The notes below the pieces were generated by a model that saw only the letters and a list, made by a program, of their open reading frames with translations, made no database searches and was not told the origin of the DNA. From VAZQ01 sp045811525 (GTDB lineage: Bacteria > Pseudomonadota > Alphaproteobacteria > Rhizobiales > Xanthobacteraceae), in assembly GCA_045811525.1 (NCBI GenBank), contig JBJMTV010000011.1, forward strand, positions 34,660 through 98,659: a DNA stretch of 64,000 nt, read 5' to 3'. Shown here one piece after another: positions 33,622-42,349 of the stretch; within the stretch, counting starts at the first letter, position 1, and the number at the start of each line of letters is the position of its first letter. The translations under genes and the position numbers were made by a program.

Positions 33622-34536
33622 TTACGGCAATGCTGCGCGAGTGTCTCGTTGGCGCGCACTATCCGGGCTCGGCGATGGTGCGAGATGAGCAGAGGGGCGC
33701 CGCCCCCACCACATTGCCAGCAGCAGTGATCCCAGGACCTCGACGATGCCATAGGCCAGTGCCGCTGAGACGGCGGGCGTCCCAGGAAAGCTTCCAGTCA
33801 CGATAACGAGGCCCACGCCGACATTGCGCAATGAGGTGGTCAACGCCAGGGTCCTGCGGCCCTCCTGCGCGGACTGGCCCGTAACCCAGCCAATCACCAA
33901 GCTTCCAGCCAAGAGCATGAGCATGCCCGCGAACCCGCGCAGCCGGATGTCAGCCAGCATTTGAAACTGGGTGAACAGGATCAGTGCTGCCAAGCTCAGG
34001 TTCAGGATCTTGCTCACGAGGTCGAGTGGCCCGATGAGCTTGTCCGCCAGCTGCGGTTGGAAATGGCGTAGAGCCACGCCACAAAGCAATGGCAACAGCT
34101 GTGTGATGATAAGCGCTCGCACGATGCCGATGGCATCGATCCGAAGCGCGTCGCCACCGCCGATCCAGGGGAGGAGGCCCTGCAGCAGCAGGGGCGCCAG
34201 GATGGCGGATGAAGCAGCGAGAGCCGCCATCAGCCCCACCGCCTGGGGTACATTGGCGCGAGCGATGGCCACAAACGGCGGCCCAAAAGGCGCTCCCGGG
34301 CACACGGCAAGCACGAGAAAGCCCGCCGCGATCATTGGATCGGCCCCAAACAGCGCGAGCAGTACGATTGCCAAGGCCGGGACCAGCAGGTAGTTCGCCA
34401 CGCCTGCTCGCACCAGCAGCGAGCGCCTCTTGGCGGTTTCCGCGATCTCTGCAAATGTCACGCGCAGCCCGATGAGCACCATCATCTCAATCAGGGTAAT
34501 TGTGACCAGGAGGTTGACGAGCCGATCGAGCGTCAT
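33622..34536 (-). CDS. Bile acid:sodium symporter (BASS/SBF) family protein
   Basis: This 304-residue protein has nine to ten membrane helices. Family landmarks are the VCPGAPFGPPFVAIARAN loop and the late TTSLRNVGVGLVIV segment, the region of the broken helices that hold sodium and substrate. BASS proteins import organic anions with sodium. The stop overlaps nothing downstream, but its ATG overlaps the upstream channel gene's TGA (ATGA). The substrate is unknown; small organic acids fit the neighbourhood. Confidence 0.82.
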   Translation of the reverse strand: MTLDRLVNLLVTITLIEMMVLIGLRVTFAEIAETAKRRSLLVRAGVANYLLVPALAIVLLALFGADPMIAAGFLVLAVCPGAPFGPPFVAIARANVPQAVGLMAALAASSAILAPLLLQGLLPWIGGGDALRIDAIGIVRALIITQLLPLLCGVALRHFQPQLADKLIGPLDLVSKILNLSLAALILFTQFQMLADIRLRGFAGMLMLLAGSLVIGWVTGQSAQEGRRTLALTTSLRNVGVGLVIVTGSFPGTPAVSAALAYGIVEVLGSLLLAMWWGRRPSAHLAPSPSPDSARQRDTRAALP

Positions 34537-34979
34537 TGACGATCTATCGCCACACTACCAACCCAGCGATCGGGTGGCATCGTTCTGCGCAGCACTTCGA
34601 AAATGACGGCCGTCGACCAGCCGAACAGCAGGACGCCGTTCATCGCCGTCATCGGGCCCAGCAAGCGCCAGCCCTCGACCGGTACGACATCGCCGTAGCC
34701 AAGCGTGGTGTAGTTCACGAAGGCGAAGTACACGCGGTCGGCTCCGGCTGGTGCCGCGTCCACGATTGCGTACGCCGCTGACCAGAGCATCACCTCGCAT
34801 ACGTGCGCGCCCATCAGCACCGATACTGCCGCGACCATGACCGAGATCAACAACACCTGGGGACGCGCAGCGGACCGGGAAGCGCGATGCACCACTCGCA
34901 CCACCGATGTCATCACCAGCGCGTGGATGACGATGGCGCAGCCGCTGACGCATGCTCCGAACAGCAACTGCCGCAACAT
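34533..34979 (-). CDS. Two-helix potassium channel
   Basis: This 148-residue protein has an N-terminal helix, a second helix, a pore loop with the selectivity filter TTLGYGDVVP, and a last helix (LLGPMTAMNGVLLFGWSTAV). This matches the Ion_trans_2 family. There is no regulatory RCK domain in the protein. It overlaps the PPK2 gene upstream (TGATG) and the symporter gene downstream (ATGA), so it is expressed with both. It probably moves K+ across the inner membrane. Confidence 0.85.
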   Translation of the reverse strand: MLRQLLFGACVSGCAIVIHALVMTSVVRVVHRASRSAARPQVLLISVMVAAVSVLMGAHVCEVMLWSAAYAIVDAAPAGADRVYFAFVNYTTLGYGDVVPVEGWRLLGPMTAMNGVLLFGWSTAVIFEVLRRTMPPDRWVGSVAIDRQ

Positions 34980-35809
34980 CAGTACATTTCGCGGACGAAG
35001 TTCTTTCCTTGCAGCGTCGCCTGGTCGTCGTATTTCCCCTTATCCGATCGCTTGGGCAGCTTCACCTTCGTGTGCTCCACACGCTTGTAGGGGATCGACC
35101 TCAGAATGTGTGAAATGCAATTGAGGCGGCCACGTCGCTTGTCGTCCGAACGCACCACGTGCCAGGGCGCATGTTTGCTGTCGGTTGCTTGCAGCATCAG
35201 GTCGCGTGCCTTGGAGTAGCCGTACCAGCGTCGATAGGATTCGAGGTCCATTGGGCTCAGCTTCCACTGTCGCACCGGATCCTCTATGCGCCCCTTGAAG
35301 CGTCGTTCCTGCTCGTCCTGCCCGACCTCAAGCCAGATCTTGAGGAGCTTGATACCTCCTTGGACAATGTATTTTTCGATCTCTGGGCAAAGCGCCAAAA
35401 AGCGCTGGTGCTCCTCCTCGGAGCAGAAGCCCATGACATATTCGACACCCGCGCGATTGTACCAGCTCCGATCGAAAATCACGATCTCGCCCGCGGCAGG
35501 AAAGCGCTCGATATAGCGTTGAATGAACATCTGGCTCTTTTCGCGATCGGAGGGCGCGGGGAGTGCCATCACTCGAAACACGCGCGGGCTGACGCGCTCT
35601 GTGAGCGCCTTGATGGTGCCACCCTTGCCCGCGGCGTCGCGTCCCTCGAACAGCACGATGACCCGAGCGCCAGTTTCCTTGACCCAGTCCTGCAGATGAC
35701 AGAGCTCGACCTGAAGCTTGCGCATCTCCTTTTCGTAGGCTTTTCGTTTCAGGTTGCCTTTCCCGTTCTTCATATCGGCTTTGGCGGTCTTTTCCGGCTT
35801 AGAAGTCAT
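34979..35809 (-). CDS. ppk2: Polyphosphate kinase 2 (PPK2)
   Basis: The chosen start (MTSKPEKTAK) gives 276 residues. The Walker A motif is FEGRDAAGKGGT (about residues 55-65) and the Walker B segment is EIVIFDRSWYNRAGVE. The lid region is DPVRQWKLSPMDLESYRRW. This is a short one-domain PPK2, which uses polyphosphate to phosphorylate ADP or GDP (or the reverse). With fermentative genes around, it could supply ATP from stored polyphosphate when respiration stops. It opens a four-gene overlapping operon. A GTG at 35836 is an alternative start. Confidence 0.92.
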   Translation of the reverse strand: MTSKPEKTAKADMKNGKGNLKRKAYEKEMRKLQVELCHLQDWVKETGARVIVLFEGRDAAGKGGTIKALTERVSPRVFRVMALPAPSDREKSQMFIQRYIERFPAAGEIVIFDRSWYNRAGVEYVMGFCSEEEHQRFLALCPEIEKYIVQGGIKLLKIWLEVGQDEQERRFKGRIEDPVRQWKLSPMDLESYRRWYGYSKARDLMLQATDSKHAPWHVVRSDDKRRGRLNCISHILRSIPYKRVEHTKVKLPKRSDKGKYDDQATLQGKNFVREMY

Positions 35810-35874
35810 GATCTTGTCCACTTCGTTGCAACACACGCATACGACTCAGCCAATTTCCAGGTCGAACACTCCGG

Positions 35875-36657
35875 TCAGTCCATGATGTGATAGCCGCCGT
35901 CCACATAGAGCGTTTCGCCGGTGATGAGACGTGCGGCATCGTGCGCCAGAAAAGCAGTGGCGGCGCCAACATCCTCGATACTCACCAGGCTTCGCGCTGG
36001 CGCTTTCGCCTTCGCTTTATCGAGAAGAGCGTCGAATTCGGGGATGCCAGAGGCGGCGCGCGTCGCAAGCGGTCCGGGCGAGATGGCATGCACCCGGATC
36101 CCCTTCGGGCCGAGCTCGGCGGCGAGATAACGGACCGCGCTTTCCAGGGCGGCCTTTGCCACTCCCATGATGTTGTAGTTCTCCACCACCATCTGGCTAC
36201 CGTAGTAGGTCATGGTGAAGAGCGTGCCGCCTTTGTGCATCAGCGGCTCGGCGAGGTGCGCCATACGCAGGAACGTCCAGCACGAAACATCGAGCGTGGT
36301 GAGGAAGCCTTCGCGTGAGACATCCGTGACTCGCCCCTGCAGCGCATCCTTGGGCGAAAAGGCGATCGAGTGCACGACAAAATCGAGGCTGCCCCACTCC
36401 TTTTCGATGCGCTCGAACACTGCTTCCATCTGCCCCGATATCTGGACATCCAGGGGCATGACGATTGCGGCTTCGAGCTCATTGGCGAGTGGCTCGACAT
36501 GCTTTTTTGCCTTCTCGTTCAGGTAGGTTACTGCCAGCTCTGCCCCAAGCGCGCGAAAAGCTGTCGCGCAACCCCAGGCGATCGATTTGTCGTTGGCGAT
36601 ACCGACGATCAGTCCCTTCTTGCCTTCGAGCAGCTTGGCCTTCACAGCGGGCAACAT
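35875..36657 (-). CDS. fabI: Enoyl-[acyl-carrier-protein] reductase, FabI type
   Basis: With the start MLPAVKAKLLEGKKG (36657; AAGGAGAG upstream) it has 260 residues, the usual FabI length. The NAD-binding start GLIVGIANDKSIAWGCA and the catalytic YYGSQMVVENYNIMGVAK with Tyr-x6-Lys are intact, and the end MD follows GETLYVDGGYH. FabI reduces trans-2-enoyl-ACP in fatty acid synthesis. As a lone gene among fermentation genes, it is probably a second copy used under special conditions; two FNR-like boxes lie 160-200 bases upstream. Confidence 0.93.
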   Translation of the reverse strand: MLPAVKAKLLEGKKGLIVGIANDKSIAWGCATAFRALGAELAVTYLNEKAKKHVEPLANELEAAIVMPLDVQISGQMEAVFERIEKEWGSLDFVVHSIAFSPKDALQGRVTDVSREGFLTTLDVSCWTFLRMAHLAEPLMHKGGTLFTMTYYGSQMVVENYNIMGVAKAALESAVRYLAAELGPKGIRVHAISPGPLATRAASGIPEFDALLDKAKAKAPARSLVSIEDVGAATAFLAHDAARLITGETLYVDGGYHIMD

Positions 36658-36815
36658 GGCCGTTCTCTCCTTGCTCTCGCGCCTCATGCCGCGGTGCTGC
36701 TGCAGGTTCGGCGGACGCAACATTTCTGCCGATTCTTTGTGCAAGCTGCGAATTTTTCCGGCGGATTGCCGGCTTTCGCTACCGCCGTTTCGATCGTTCA
36801 GGCTTCCCGCCGGAT

Positions 36816-36858
36816 CATTGAGAAATGTCAAACGCTTCGACATTGAGAAATGTCAAAC
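36816..36858. promoter_or_regulatory. Tandem pair of FNR-like boxes, exact 25-base spacing
   Basis: Two identical copies of TTGAG-AAAT-GTCAA stand at 36818-36831 and 36843-36856, inside an 18-base direct repeat. Each has both TTGA and TCAA cores. They lie between divergent fabI and the 36930 gene, 74 bases upstream of the latter. Confidence 0.5.
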
Positions 36859-36929
36859 AGGCCAGCGAGAAAGGGCGTATGTACTAGCGCTCTCATTGTC
36901 CGCATCGGCTCAAACCACGGAGGCCAGGA

Positions 36930-37382
36930 ATGGCGGCCAAAATGGATGACCTGCTGCCGACCGCCGACGACTTCATGAAGAAGCTCGCGGTGGCCGAGGC
37001 GGAGGAGGCATCGAAGCAGGCGCGACAACTCGCCGAGGCGGAGGCCGAGAAGAAAGATCTGCTCAATCGGTTTCTGAAGCCGTCAGGTCTTTCCGATGAT
37101 GAGGCTATTCAGCGGGCGATCAAGATCATCGAGCGCGCCGTCAGCAATGGACGAACTGAGGTCCAGGTTCATCGTTTCCCCAATCAACTGTGCACGGACA
37201 AGGGGCGCGCTATCAATCAGCAGGAGCCCGGATGGGAAAAGACCCTGACCGGGGTGCCGAAGGAGATTTACGAGCTCTGGGCGAAGTACTTTCGATCTCG
37301 CGGCTACAAGCTCAGGGTCGAGATCATTGATTTCCCCGGCGGGGTGCCTGGAGACATCGCCATGACCCTGAAGTGGGGCTGA
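36930..37382 (+). CDS. Conserved hypothetical protein upstream of the DUF3141-pta-ackA genes
   Basis: This 150-residue protein has an Ala/Glu-rich N-terminal coiled coil (about residues 20-45), then a compact alpha/beta part (IKIIERAVSNGRTEVQVHRF, KEIYELWAKYFRSRGYKLRV, EIIDFPGGVPGDIAMTLKWG). No named domain is recognised; similar proteins are common in Bradyrhizobium-type genomes. GGAGG lies seven bases before the ATG. Two FNR-like boxes upstream suggest low-oxygen induction. Confidence 0.7.
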   Translation: MAAKMDDLLPTADDFMKKLAVAEAEEASKQARQLAEAEAEKKDLLNRFLKPSGLSDDEAIQRAIKIIERAVSNGRTEVQVHRFPNQLCTDKGRAINQQEPGWEKTLTGVPKEIYELWAKYFRSRGYKLRVEIIDFPGGVPGDIAMTLKWG

Positions 37383-37518
37383 ACGCACGTTCGACCGTGT
37401 CACACGGATGATCGCATAAGCCTGCTATTGCGCTCGGCGGCTCACTGACGGAAGCGGCACGAAAGCTTCAGGGGAAGCCTGCTCGCACAACTCGCGGGAT
37501 CACACGGAGCACGAATAA

Positions 37519-39756
37519 ATGTCGTCCAGCCACGAAAAGTCACCGGCGCCTGTTACCAACACAGCCGCGCTCGGAGTCACGTCACTTATCGAATACTCCG
37601 TCGATGCCGCTCAGCGGACGGTACTGTTCTGGGACGTGCTGCGCCAGCGTGGCAATCAGTACCGCGAACATTTGACCGAGACGGCACCGCACGTGCTCGA
37701 CTACGCGGTCGAGCTGGTCATTGACGGCAGGACCCTCGAGCGCCCGGTGAACTACGCGTTGGTTCGGGTCGTGCCGCCCGCGGACACGCAAATCGACCTG
37801 ACACGAAGGCCCTTTGTCATCGTCGATCCGCGCGCGGGGCACGGCCCCGGCATAGGAGGCTTCAAGGCGGACAGCGAAATCGGTTTCGCCTTTCAGGCCG
37901 GACACCCGTGCTACTTCGTCGGCTTTCTGCCCGATCCGATGCCGGGGCAGACGATCGAAGATATTGCCCGTGCCGAAGCAATATTCCTGGAGCGGGTCAT
38001 CGAATTGCATCCGCAGGCCGATGGCAAACCATGCGTCATCGGAAACTGCCAGGCGGGTTGGGCGGTCATGATGCTCGCGGCCATCCGTCCCGAACTGTTC
38101 GGTCCGCTCATTATTGCTGGCTCGCCACTTTCATACTGGGCCGGCGTCCGTGGTACCTATCCGATGCGCTACAGCGGCGGCCTCTTGGGCGGCAGCTGGC
38201 TGACGGCATTTGCGAGCGACCTCGGACGAGGCAAGTTCGACGGTGCCTGGCTGGTGCAAAATTTCGAAAATCAGAACCCCGCCAATACACTTTGGACCAA
38301 GCAGTACAATCTTTATTCCAAAATCGACACGGAGGCCTCGCGCTACCTCGGATTCGAGCGCTGGTGGGGCGGCCATGTCAATTTGAACGCGCAGGAGATC
38401 CAGTTCATCGTCGATGAGCTGTTCATCGGCAACAATCTTGCTGCCGGCAAGATCCACACGTCGGATGGAACGGCCGTCGATCTGCGTAATATCAGATCGC
38501 CGATCGTGGTGTTCTGCTCCAAGGGCGACAACGTGACGCCGCCGCAGCAGGCGCTCGGCTGGATCCTCGATCTCTACGACAGTGTCGACGACATTCGGTC
38601 ATATGGACAGACCATCGTCTACTCCATCCATGAGAGCATTGGCCATCTCGGCATTTTCGTCTCTGGAGGCGTCGCGAAAAAGGAGCATAGTGAGTTCTCC
38701 AGCAACATCGATCTGATCGACACACTTCCTCCAGGCCTTTACGAGGCGGTGTTCGAGGCGAAAACCACCTCGGTCGCCAGCGCGGATCTTGTGACGGGCA
38801 GCTGGGTGATGCGCTGTGAGGCGCGGACGTTGGACGATCTGCGCGCCCTCGGCGGCAATGATGCGGCTGACGAGCGCTGTTTCGCCGCCGCGGCATGCGT
38901 GTCGGAAACAAATCTTGCCCTCTACCGCACTTTTGCACAGCCGATCGTGCGTGCGCTGGTGAGCTCGCCGTTCGCCCAATGGATGCAACAGCTCCACCCC
39001 ATGCGGACGCAGTACGAGCTTTTCTCGAATGCGAATCCGATGATGGGCTCTGTGGCCCGTTTGGCGGATCAGGTCCGTAAAAACCGTGGTCCAGCCGCTG
39101 CAGACAATCCATTGCTCCGCTTACAGGAGACTGCATCCAGTCAGATTGTCGCTGCATTGGACGCCTGGCGCAAAGCAAGCGAAGCGATGGCCGAGCGAAC
39201 TTTCTTTGCGCTCTACGGATCACCGACGCTGCAGGCGGCGGCTGGCGTTTCCTCGAGCCCGAATGGGCCGCTGCGCAGAGCCAGCAAAAATCCGATGCAT
39301 GACGAGCTCCTGCAGAAACGCATTGTCGAGCTGAAATCGAACATTGGCGCCGGTGGCCTGCCCGCAGCCGTTGTGCGTGGGCTCCTGTATGTAGGCGTGT
39401 CGCGCTCCGCCGTCGACGAGCGTGGGTTTGAGGCGCTGCGCCGCGTTCGCCGTGCGCATGGCGAGCTAACGCTATCTGCGTTCAAGGCGCTGGTTCGTGA
39501 GCAGTTCTACCTGCTGCTGATCGACAGGGAGGCCGCGCTTGCCGCCATTCCGTCGATGCTGCCTCCCGACGTCGAGAGGAGGCGCGCCGCATTCGACGTG
39601 ATCGGCGAGGTGCTCGGCGCGAGCGCCCAGCAGTCCGACGCGGAGAAGGCGCGCGCCGACGAGATCGCTCGACTGTTTGGCCTCACCGAACCAGCCGCTC
39701 AGGTCAGGGTTACTTCTCGCCCATCGCGAAAAGAGCCGCAGGCCCGTGCGTCGTGA
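37519..39756 (+). CDS. DUF3141 protein with a PHA-synthase-like alpha/beta hydrolase core
   Basis: This 745-residue protein has an N-terminal helical part, then an alpha/beta hydrolase core with GNCQAG (C177 as likely nucleophile), as in the G-x-C-x-G box of PHA synthases, where Cys replaces Ser. Candidate triad partners are D337 (CSKGDNVTPP) and H376 (HESIGHLGIF). The last about 330 residues match no domain I know. The gene lies 34 bases before a phosphotransacetylase and 1 kb before acetate kinase. A thioester-handling role (polymer synthesis, acyl transfer or thioesterase) is inferred; the annotation DUF3141 is from memory of this gene order in rhizobia. Confidence 0.75.
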   Translation: MSSSHEKSPAPVTNTAALGVTSLIEYSVDAAQRTVLFWDVLRQRGNQYREHLTETAPHVLDYAVELVIDGRTLERPVNYALVRVVPPADTQIDLTRRPFVIVDPRAGHGPGIGGFKADSEIGFAFQAGHPCYFVGFLPDPMPGQTIEDIARAEAIFLERVIELHPQADGKPCVIGNCQAGWAVMMLAAIRPELFGPLIIAGSPLSYWAGVRGTYPMRYSGGLLGGSWLTAFASDLGRGKFDGAWLVQNFENQNPANTLWTKQYNLYSKIDTEASRYLGFERWWGGHVNLNAQEIQFIVDELFIGNNLAAGKIHTSDGTAVDLRNIRSPIVVFCSKGDNVTPPQQALGWILDLYDSVDDIRSYGQTIVYSIHESIGHLGIFVSGGVAKKEHSEFSSNIDLIDTLPPGLYEAVFEAKTTSVASADLVTGSWVMRCEARTLDDLRALGGNDAADERCFAAAACVSETNLALYRTFAQPIVRALVSSPFAQWMQQLHPMRTQYELFSNANPMMGSVARLADQVRKNRGPAAADNPLLRLQETASSQIVAALDAWRKASEAMAERTFFALYGSPTLQAAAGVSSSPNGPLRRASKNPMHDELLQKRIVELKSNIGAGGLPAAVVRGLLYVGVSRSAVDERGFEALRRVRRAHGELTLSAFKALVREQFYLLLIDREAALAAIPSMLPPDVERRRAAFDVIGEVLGASAQQSDAEKARADEIARLFGLTEPAAQVRVTSRPSRKEPQARAS

Positions 39757-39789
39757 AAGCCCCCGCTGTCCGTTAAGGGAGAACTGCCC

Positions 39790-40785
39790 ATGCTGACAGA
39801 GAGATACACTGAAGCTGGAACGTTAGCGGCGATCGGGCCTGCCGGCGATCCGCCGCCCTCGAAATATGATCGGCTGATTGCCAGAGCGAAGGAGGTGCCC
39901 CCGCCCAGAACGATTGTCGCTCACCCGTGCGATGAGAGCTCGCTTGCCGGGCCCCTGCAGGCAGCTGCAGCAGGCCTGATCGTGCCAATCCTGGTCGGCC
40001 CCGCCGCGAAAATCTCCGCGGTTGCTCGTCAGCACGGTTTGGATTTGGGTTCTACCGAGATCGTTGACGCCCCGCACAGCGAGGCGGCGGCAACCAAGGC
40101 TGTCGAACTCATTCAGCAGGGCAAGGGCGAGCTTCTGATGAAAGGCAGCTTGCATACTGACGAGCTCATGCGCGCCGTGGCTTCCAGCAAGACCGGCCTG
40201 CGCACAGCACGACGTATCAGCCATGTCTTTGTCATGGACGTTCCAACCTATCCCGAGACGCTGTTCATCACCGACGCCGCCGTCAACATCTTTCCTGATC
40301 TCGAGGCCAAGCGCGACATTATCCAGAACGCCATAGACCTGTTCACGCAAGTGGGCCTCGGCACGCCCCGTGTCGCGATCCTCTCTGCCGTTGAGACCGT
40401 GACCCCCAAGATCCCGTCGACCCTCGATGCCGCCGCGCTCTGCAAGATGGCGGAACGGGGACAGATCACCGGTGGCATTCTTGATGGTCCGCTCGCCTTC
40501 GACAATGCCATCAGTCCCGAAGCGGTCAAGATCAAGGGTATCGTCTCCCCTGTTGCCGGCCGCGCCCAGATTCTCGTCGTGCCGGACCTAGAAGCCGGTA
40601 ACATGCTCGCCAAGAATCTTTCGTTTCTGGCCAAGGCGGATGCTGCGGGCATCGTCCTCGGCGCGCGCGTGCCCATCATTCTGACCTCGCGCGCGGATTC
40701 CGTGCGCTCGCGCATGGCGTCTTGTGCCGTCGCCGTGCTCTACGCCGACGCGCGACGGCGCACGGCCGCGCTGCCGGCAGCGTGA
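39790..40785 (+). CDS. pta: Phosphate acetyl/butyryltransferase
   Basis: This 331-residue protein matches the Pta/Ptb catalytic domain: PILVGPAAKISAVARQHGLD, the KGSLHTDELMRAV region, FITDAAVNIFPDLEAKRDII and the end VPDLEAGNMLAKNLSFLAKA. It moves the acyl group from CoA to phosphate. It is the short form without the DRTGG regulatory part of long Pta. The stop lies six bases before acetate kinase. Together they give ATP from acetyl-CoA, or activate acetate in reverse. Confidence 0.92.
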   Translation: MLTERYTEAGTLAAIGPAGDPPPSKYDRLIARAKEVPPPRTIVAHPCDESSLAGPLQAAAAGLIVPILVGPAAKISAVARQHGLDLGSTEIVDAPHSEAAATKAVELIQQGKGELLMKGSLHTDELMRAVASSKTGLRTARRISHVFVMDVPTYPETLFITDAAVNIFPDLEAKRDIIQNAIDLFTQVGLGTPRVAILSAVETVTPKIPSTLDAAALCKMAERGQITGGILDGPLAFDNAISPEAVKIKGIVSPVAGRAQILVVPDLEAGNMLAKNLSFLAKADAAGIVLGARVPIILTSRADSVRSRMASCAVAVLYADARRRTAALPAA

Positions 40786-40791
40786 TCTCAG

Positions 40792-42033
40792 ATGGAGCCC
40801 ATCCTCGTCGTCAATGCCGGCTCTTCCAGCGTCAAGTTCCAAGTGTTCGAAACCGGTGCCGAGGGTGGGCTGAAACGCCTCCTCAAGGGCCAGATGGATG
40901 GCATCCGTACGCGTCCTCGATTGCGCGCGAGTGCGGCGGACGGAACTCTCCTCATCGATGAGACGTATCCGGCTGAGAAAGTGCCTGACCTTCCAACTGC
41001 CCTCGCCCTAGCCGGGGCTTGGCTGCGGAATTCGCAAGGGCTGGAGCCGGTTGCCGTAGGACACCGCGTCGTGCATGGCGGGCCGCAATACGATAAGCCG
41101 GTTCGCATCGACGCGTCGGTACTGGCTGACTTGGCGCAGTATGTTTCACTCGCCCCGCTGCATCAGCCCAACAATCTTGCTCCCATCGGCTCGCTGCTGG
41201 CACGTTTTCCCGAGCTTCCGCAGGTCGCCTGTTTCGATACTGCTTTTCACCGCGGCCACGGAGCGCTCGCGGACCACTACGCAATTCCCCTGCGTTTCTA
41301 TGCGGAAGGGGTGCGCCGCTACGGCTTTCATGGCCTCTCCTATGAATACATCGCCGATCGATTGCCGCATGTCGCTCCCGTGGCCGCGCGAGGACGGGTG
41401 ATTGTCGCCCATCTGGGGAGCGGGGCCTCCATGTGCGCCCTCCTTGATGGGCGCAGCATCGAGAGCACCATGGGCTTCACGGCCCTGGATGGCCTGCCAA
41501 TGGGAACACGGCCGGGCCAGATTGATCCTGGTGTGGTGCTCTACCTTATTGGTGAGAAACAGATGACCGCCGCTCAGGTGCAGCAACTCCTGTACGGCGA
41601 ATGCGGGTTGAAGGGGCTCTCCGGGATCAGCAATGATGTCCGCGAGCTGGATGCCAGCAGCGAACCGCAGTCGCGTTTTGCGCTCGACTATTTCGCCTAT
41701 CGGGTGGGGTTGAATGCCGGTCTGCTGGCGGCCGCCCTCGGCGGTGTCGACGCTTTTGTTTTTACGGCGGGTATTGGAGAGAATTCTCCCTCCATGCGCG
41801 CGCGCATCGTCGAGAGGCTCGCTTGGCTGGGCGCGGCGCTTGATCCTCAAGCGAATGCCGCGGGTGCGACATCCATCGCGGACCCCGCGAGCCGAATTGG
41901 GCTCTATGTCGTTCCGACCGACGAGGAGTTGATGATCGCCCGTCACACTCTGGCAGTGCTACAGAGAGAGCCGAAGTCGCTCCCTCCGCAGGTGGTCCGC
42001 CAGGAATCAGGCCTGAGCGCCGCAGCGATCTGA
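40792..42033 (+). CDS. ackA: Acetate/propionate kinase
   Basis: This 413-residue protein shows all family signatures: VNAGSSSVKFQVFE at the start, VGHRVVHGG, CFDTAFHRGH, the phosphate loop HLGSGASMCALLDGRS with TMGFTALDGLPMGTRPGQID, and FTAGIGENSP. The reaction is acetyl phosphate plus ADP to acetate plus ATP. It is the last gene of the 36930-42033 block. With PFL and FocA upstream in this window, it completes acetate-plus-formate fermentation. Confidence 0.95.
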   Translation: MEPILVVNAGSSSVKFQVFETGAEGGLKRLLKGQMDGIRTRPRLRASAADGTLLIDETYPAEKVPDLPTALALAGAWLRNSQGLEPVAVGHRVVHGGPQYDKPVRIDASVLADLAQYVSLAPLHQPNNLAPIGSLLARFPELPQVACFDTAFHRGHGALADHYAIPLRFYAEGVRRYGFHGLSYEYIADRLPHVAPVAARGRVIVAHLGSGASMCALLDGRSIESTMGFTALDGLPMGTRPGQIDPGVVLYLIGEKQMTAAQVQQLLYGECGLKGLSGISNDVRELDASSEPQSRFALDYFAYRVGLNAGLLAAALGGVDAFVFTAGIGENSPSMRARIVERLAWLGAALDPQANAAGATSIADPASRIGLYVVPTDEELMIARHTLAVLQREPKSLPPQVVRQESGLSAAAI

Positions 42034-42067
42034 TCTGCTGCGGCGCCGACCGGATCATCGTCTCTCC
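42034..42067. other. Short gap before the repeat and phage relics
   Basis: No terminator hairpin is visible directly after acetate kinase. The stretch 42034-43076 as a whole contains no intact gene; the items below describe what it holds. Confidence 0.4.
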
Positions 42068-42161
42068 GCGCGGCTGTGCGCATAGACCACACCAGCACGA
42101 ATGTCGCGCATCCCTTCATAGCATGTGGAGACGCGCACGCCTGCGCCTGCGACATTACCCC
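42068..42161. repeat. Intergenic repeat, copy 1
   Basis: It shares two exact blocks with 46325-46428 in the same order and orientation: 24 bases (42077-42100) and 18 bases (42144-42161). The sequence between them has diverged. Copy 2 lies about 70 bases upstream of a PF04392 gene on the minus strand; copy 1 has no such gene behind it. Confidence 0.65.
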
Positions 42162-42174
42162 GGAGTATAGCGTC

Positions 42175-42343
42175 GCCGCGGCCTTGACGGCCCCCGAGCG
42201 GGGGATCGAGTTTGATGTTCTCGCCGGCCTGCTGGATCTGTTGTAAACGCTTCCTCGGCCGCCTTTCCGATCTGCGCCAGCGCTTGCTTAATCTGGTCCG
42301 CGCCTTCGAGCGCGATGCGCTGGGTGATGGCGGGGGCGGCCAT
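42175..42343 (-). pseudogene. Start of a phage tape-measure-like gene, decayed
   Basis: The minus strand from 42343 gives AITQRIALEGADQIKQALAQ and IGKAAEEAF, then needs a one-base shift near 42246 to continue QQIQQAGENIKLDPPLGG. This matches the N-terminal helical start of phage tail tape-measure proteins. It breaks off at the intergenic repeat. Only about 55 residues remain. Confidence 0.4.
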
Positions 42344-42349
42344 TTAGAG

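Noticed and set aside
36816..36858. The 18-base direct repeat as a minimal CRISPR or phage attachment site
   Set aside because: Only two copies, a 7-base gap, no cas or integrase gene, and each copy holds an FNR-like palindrome, which is a simpler explanation.
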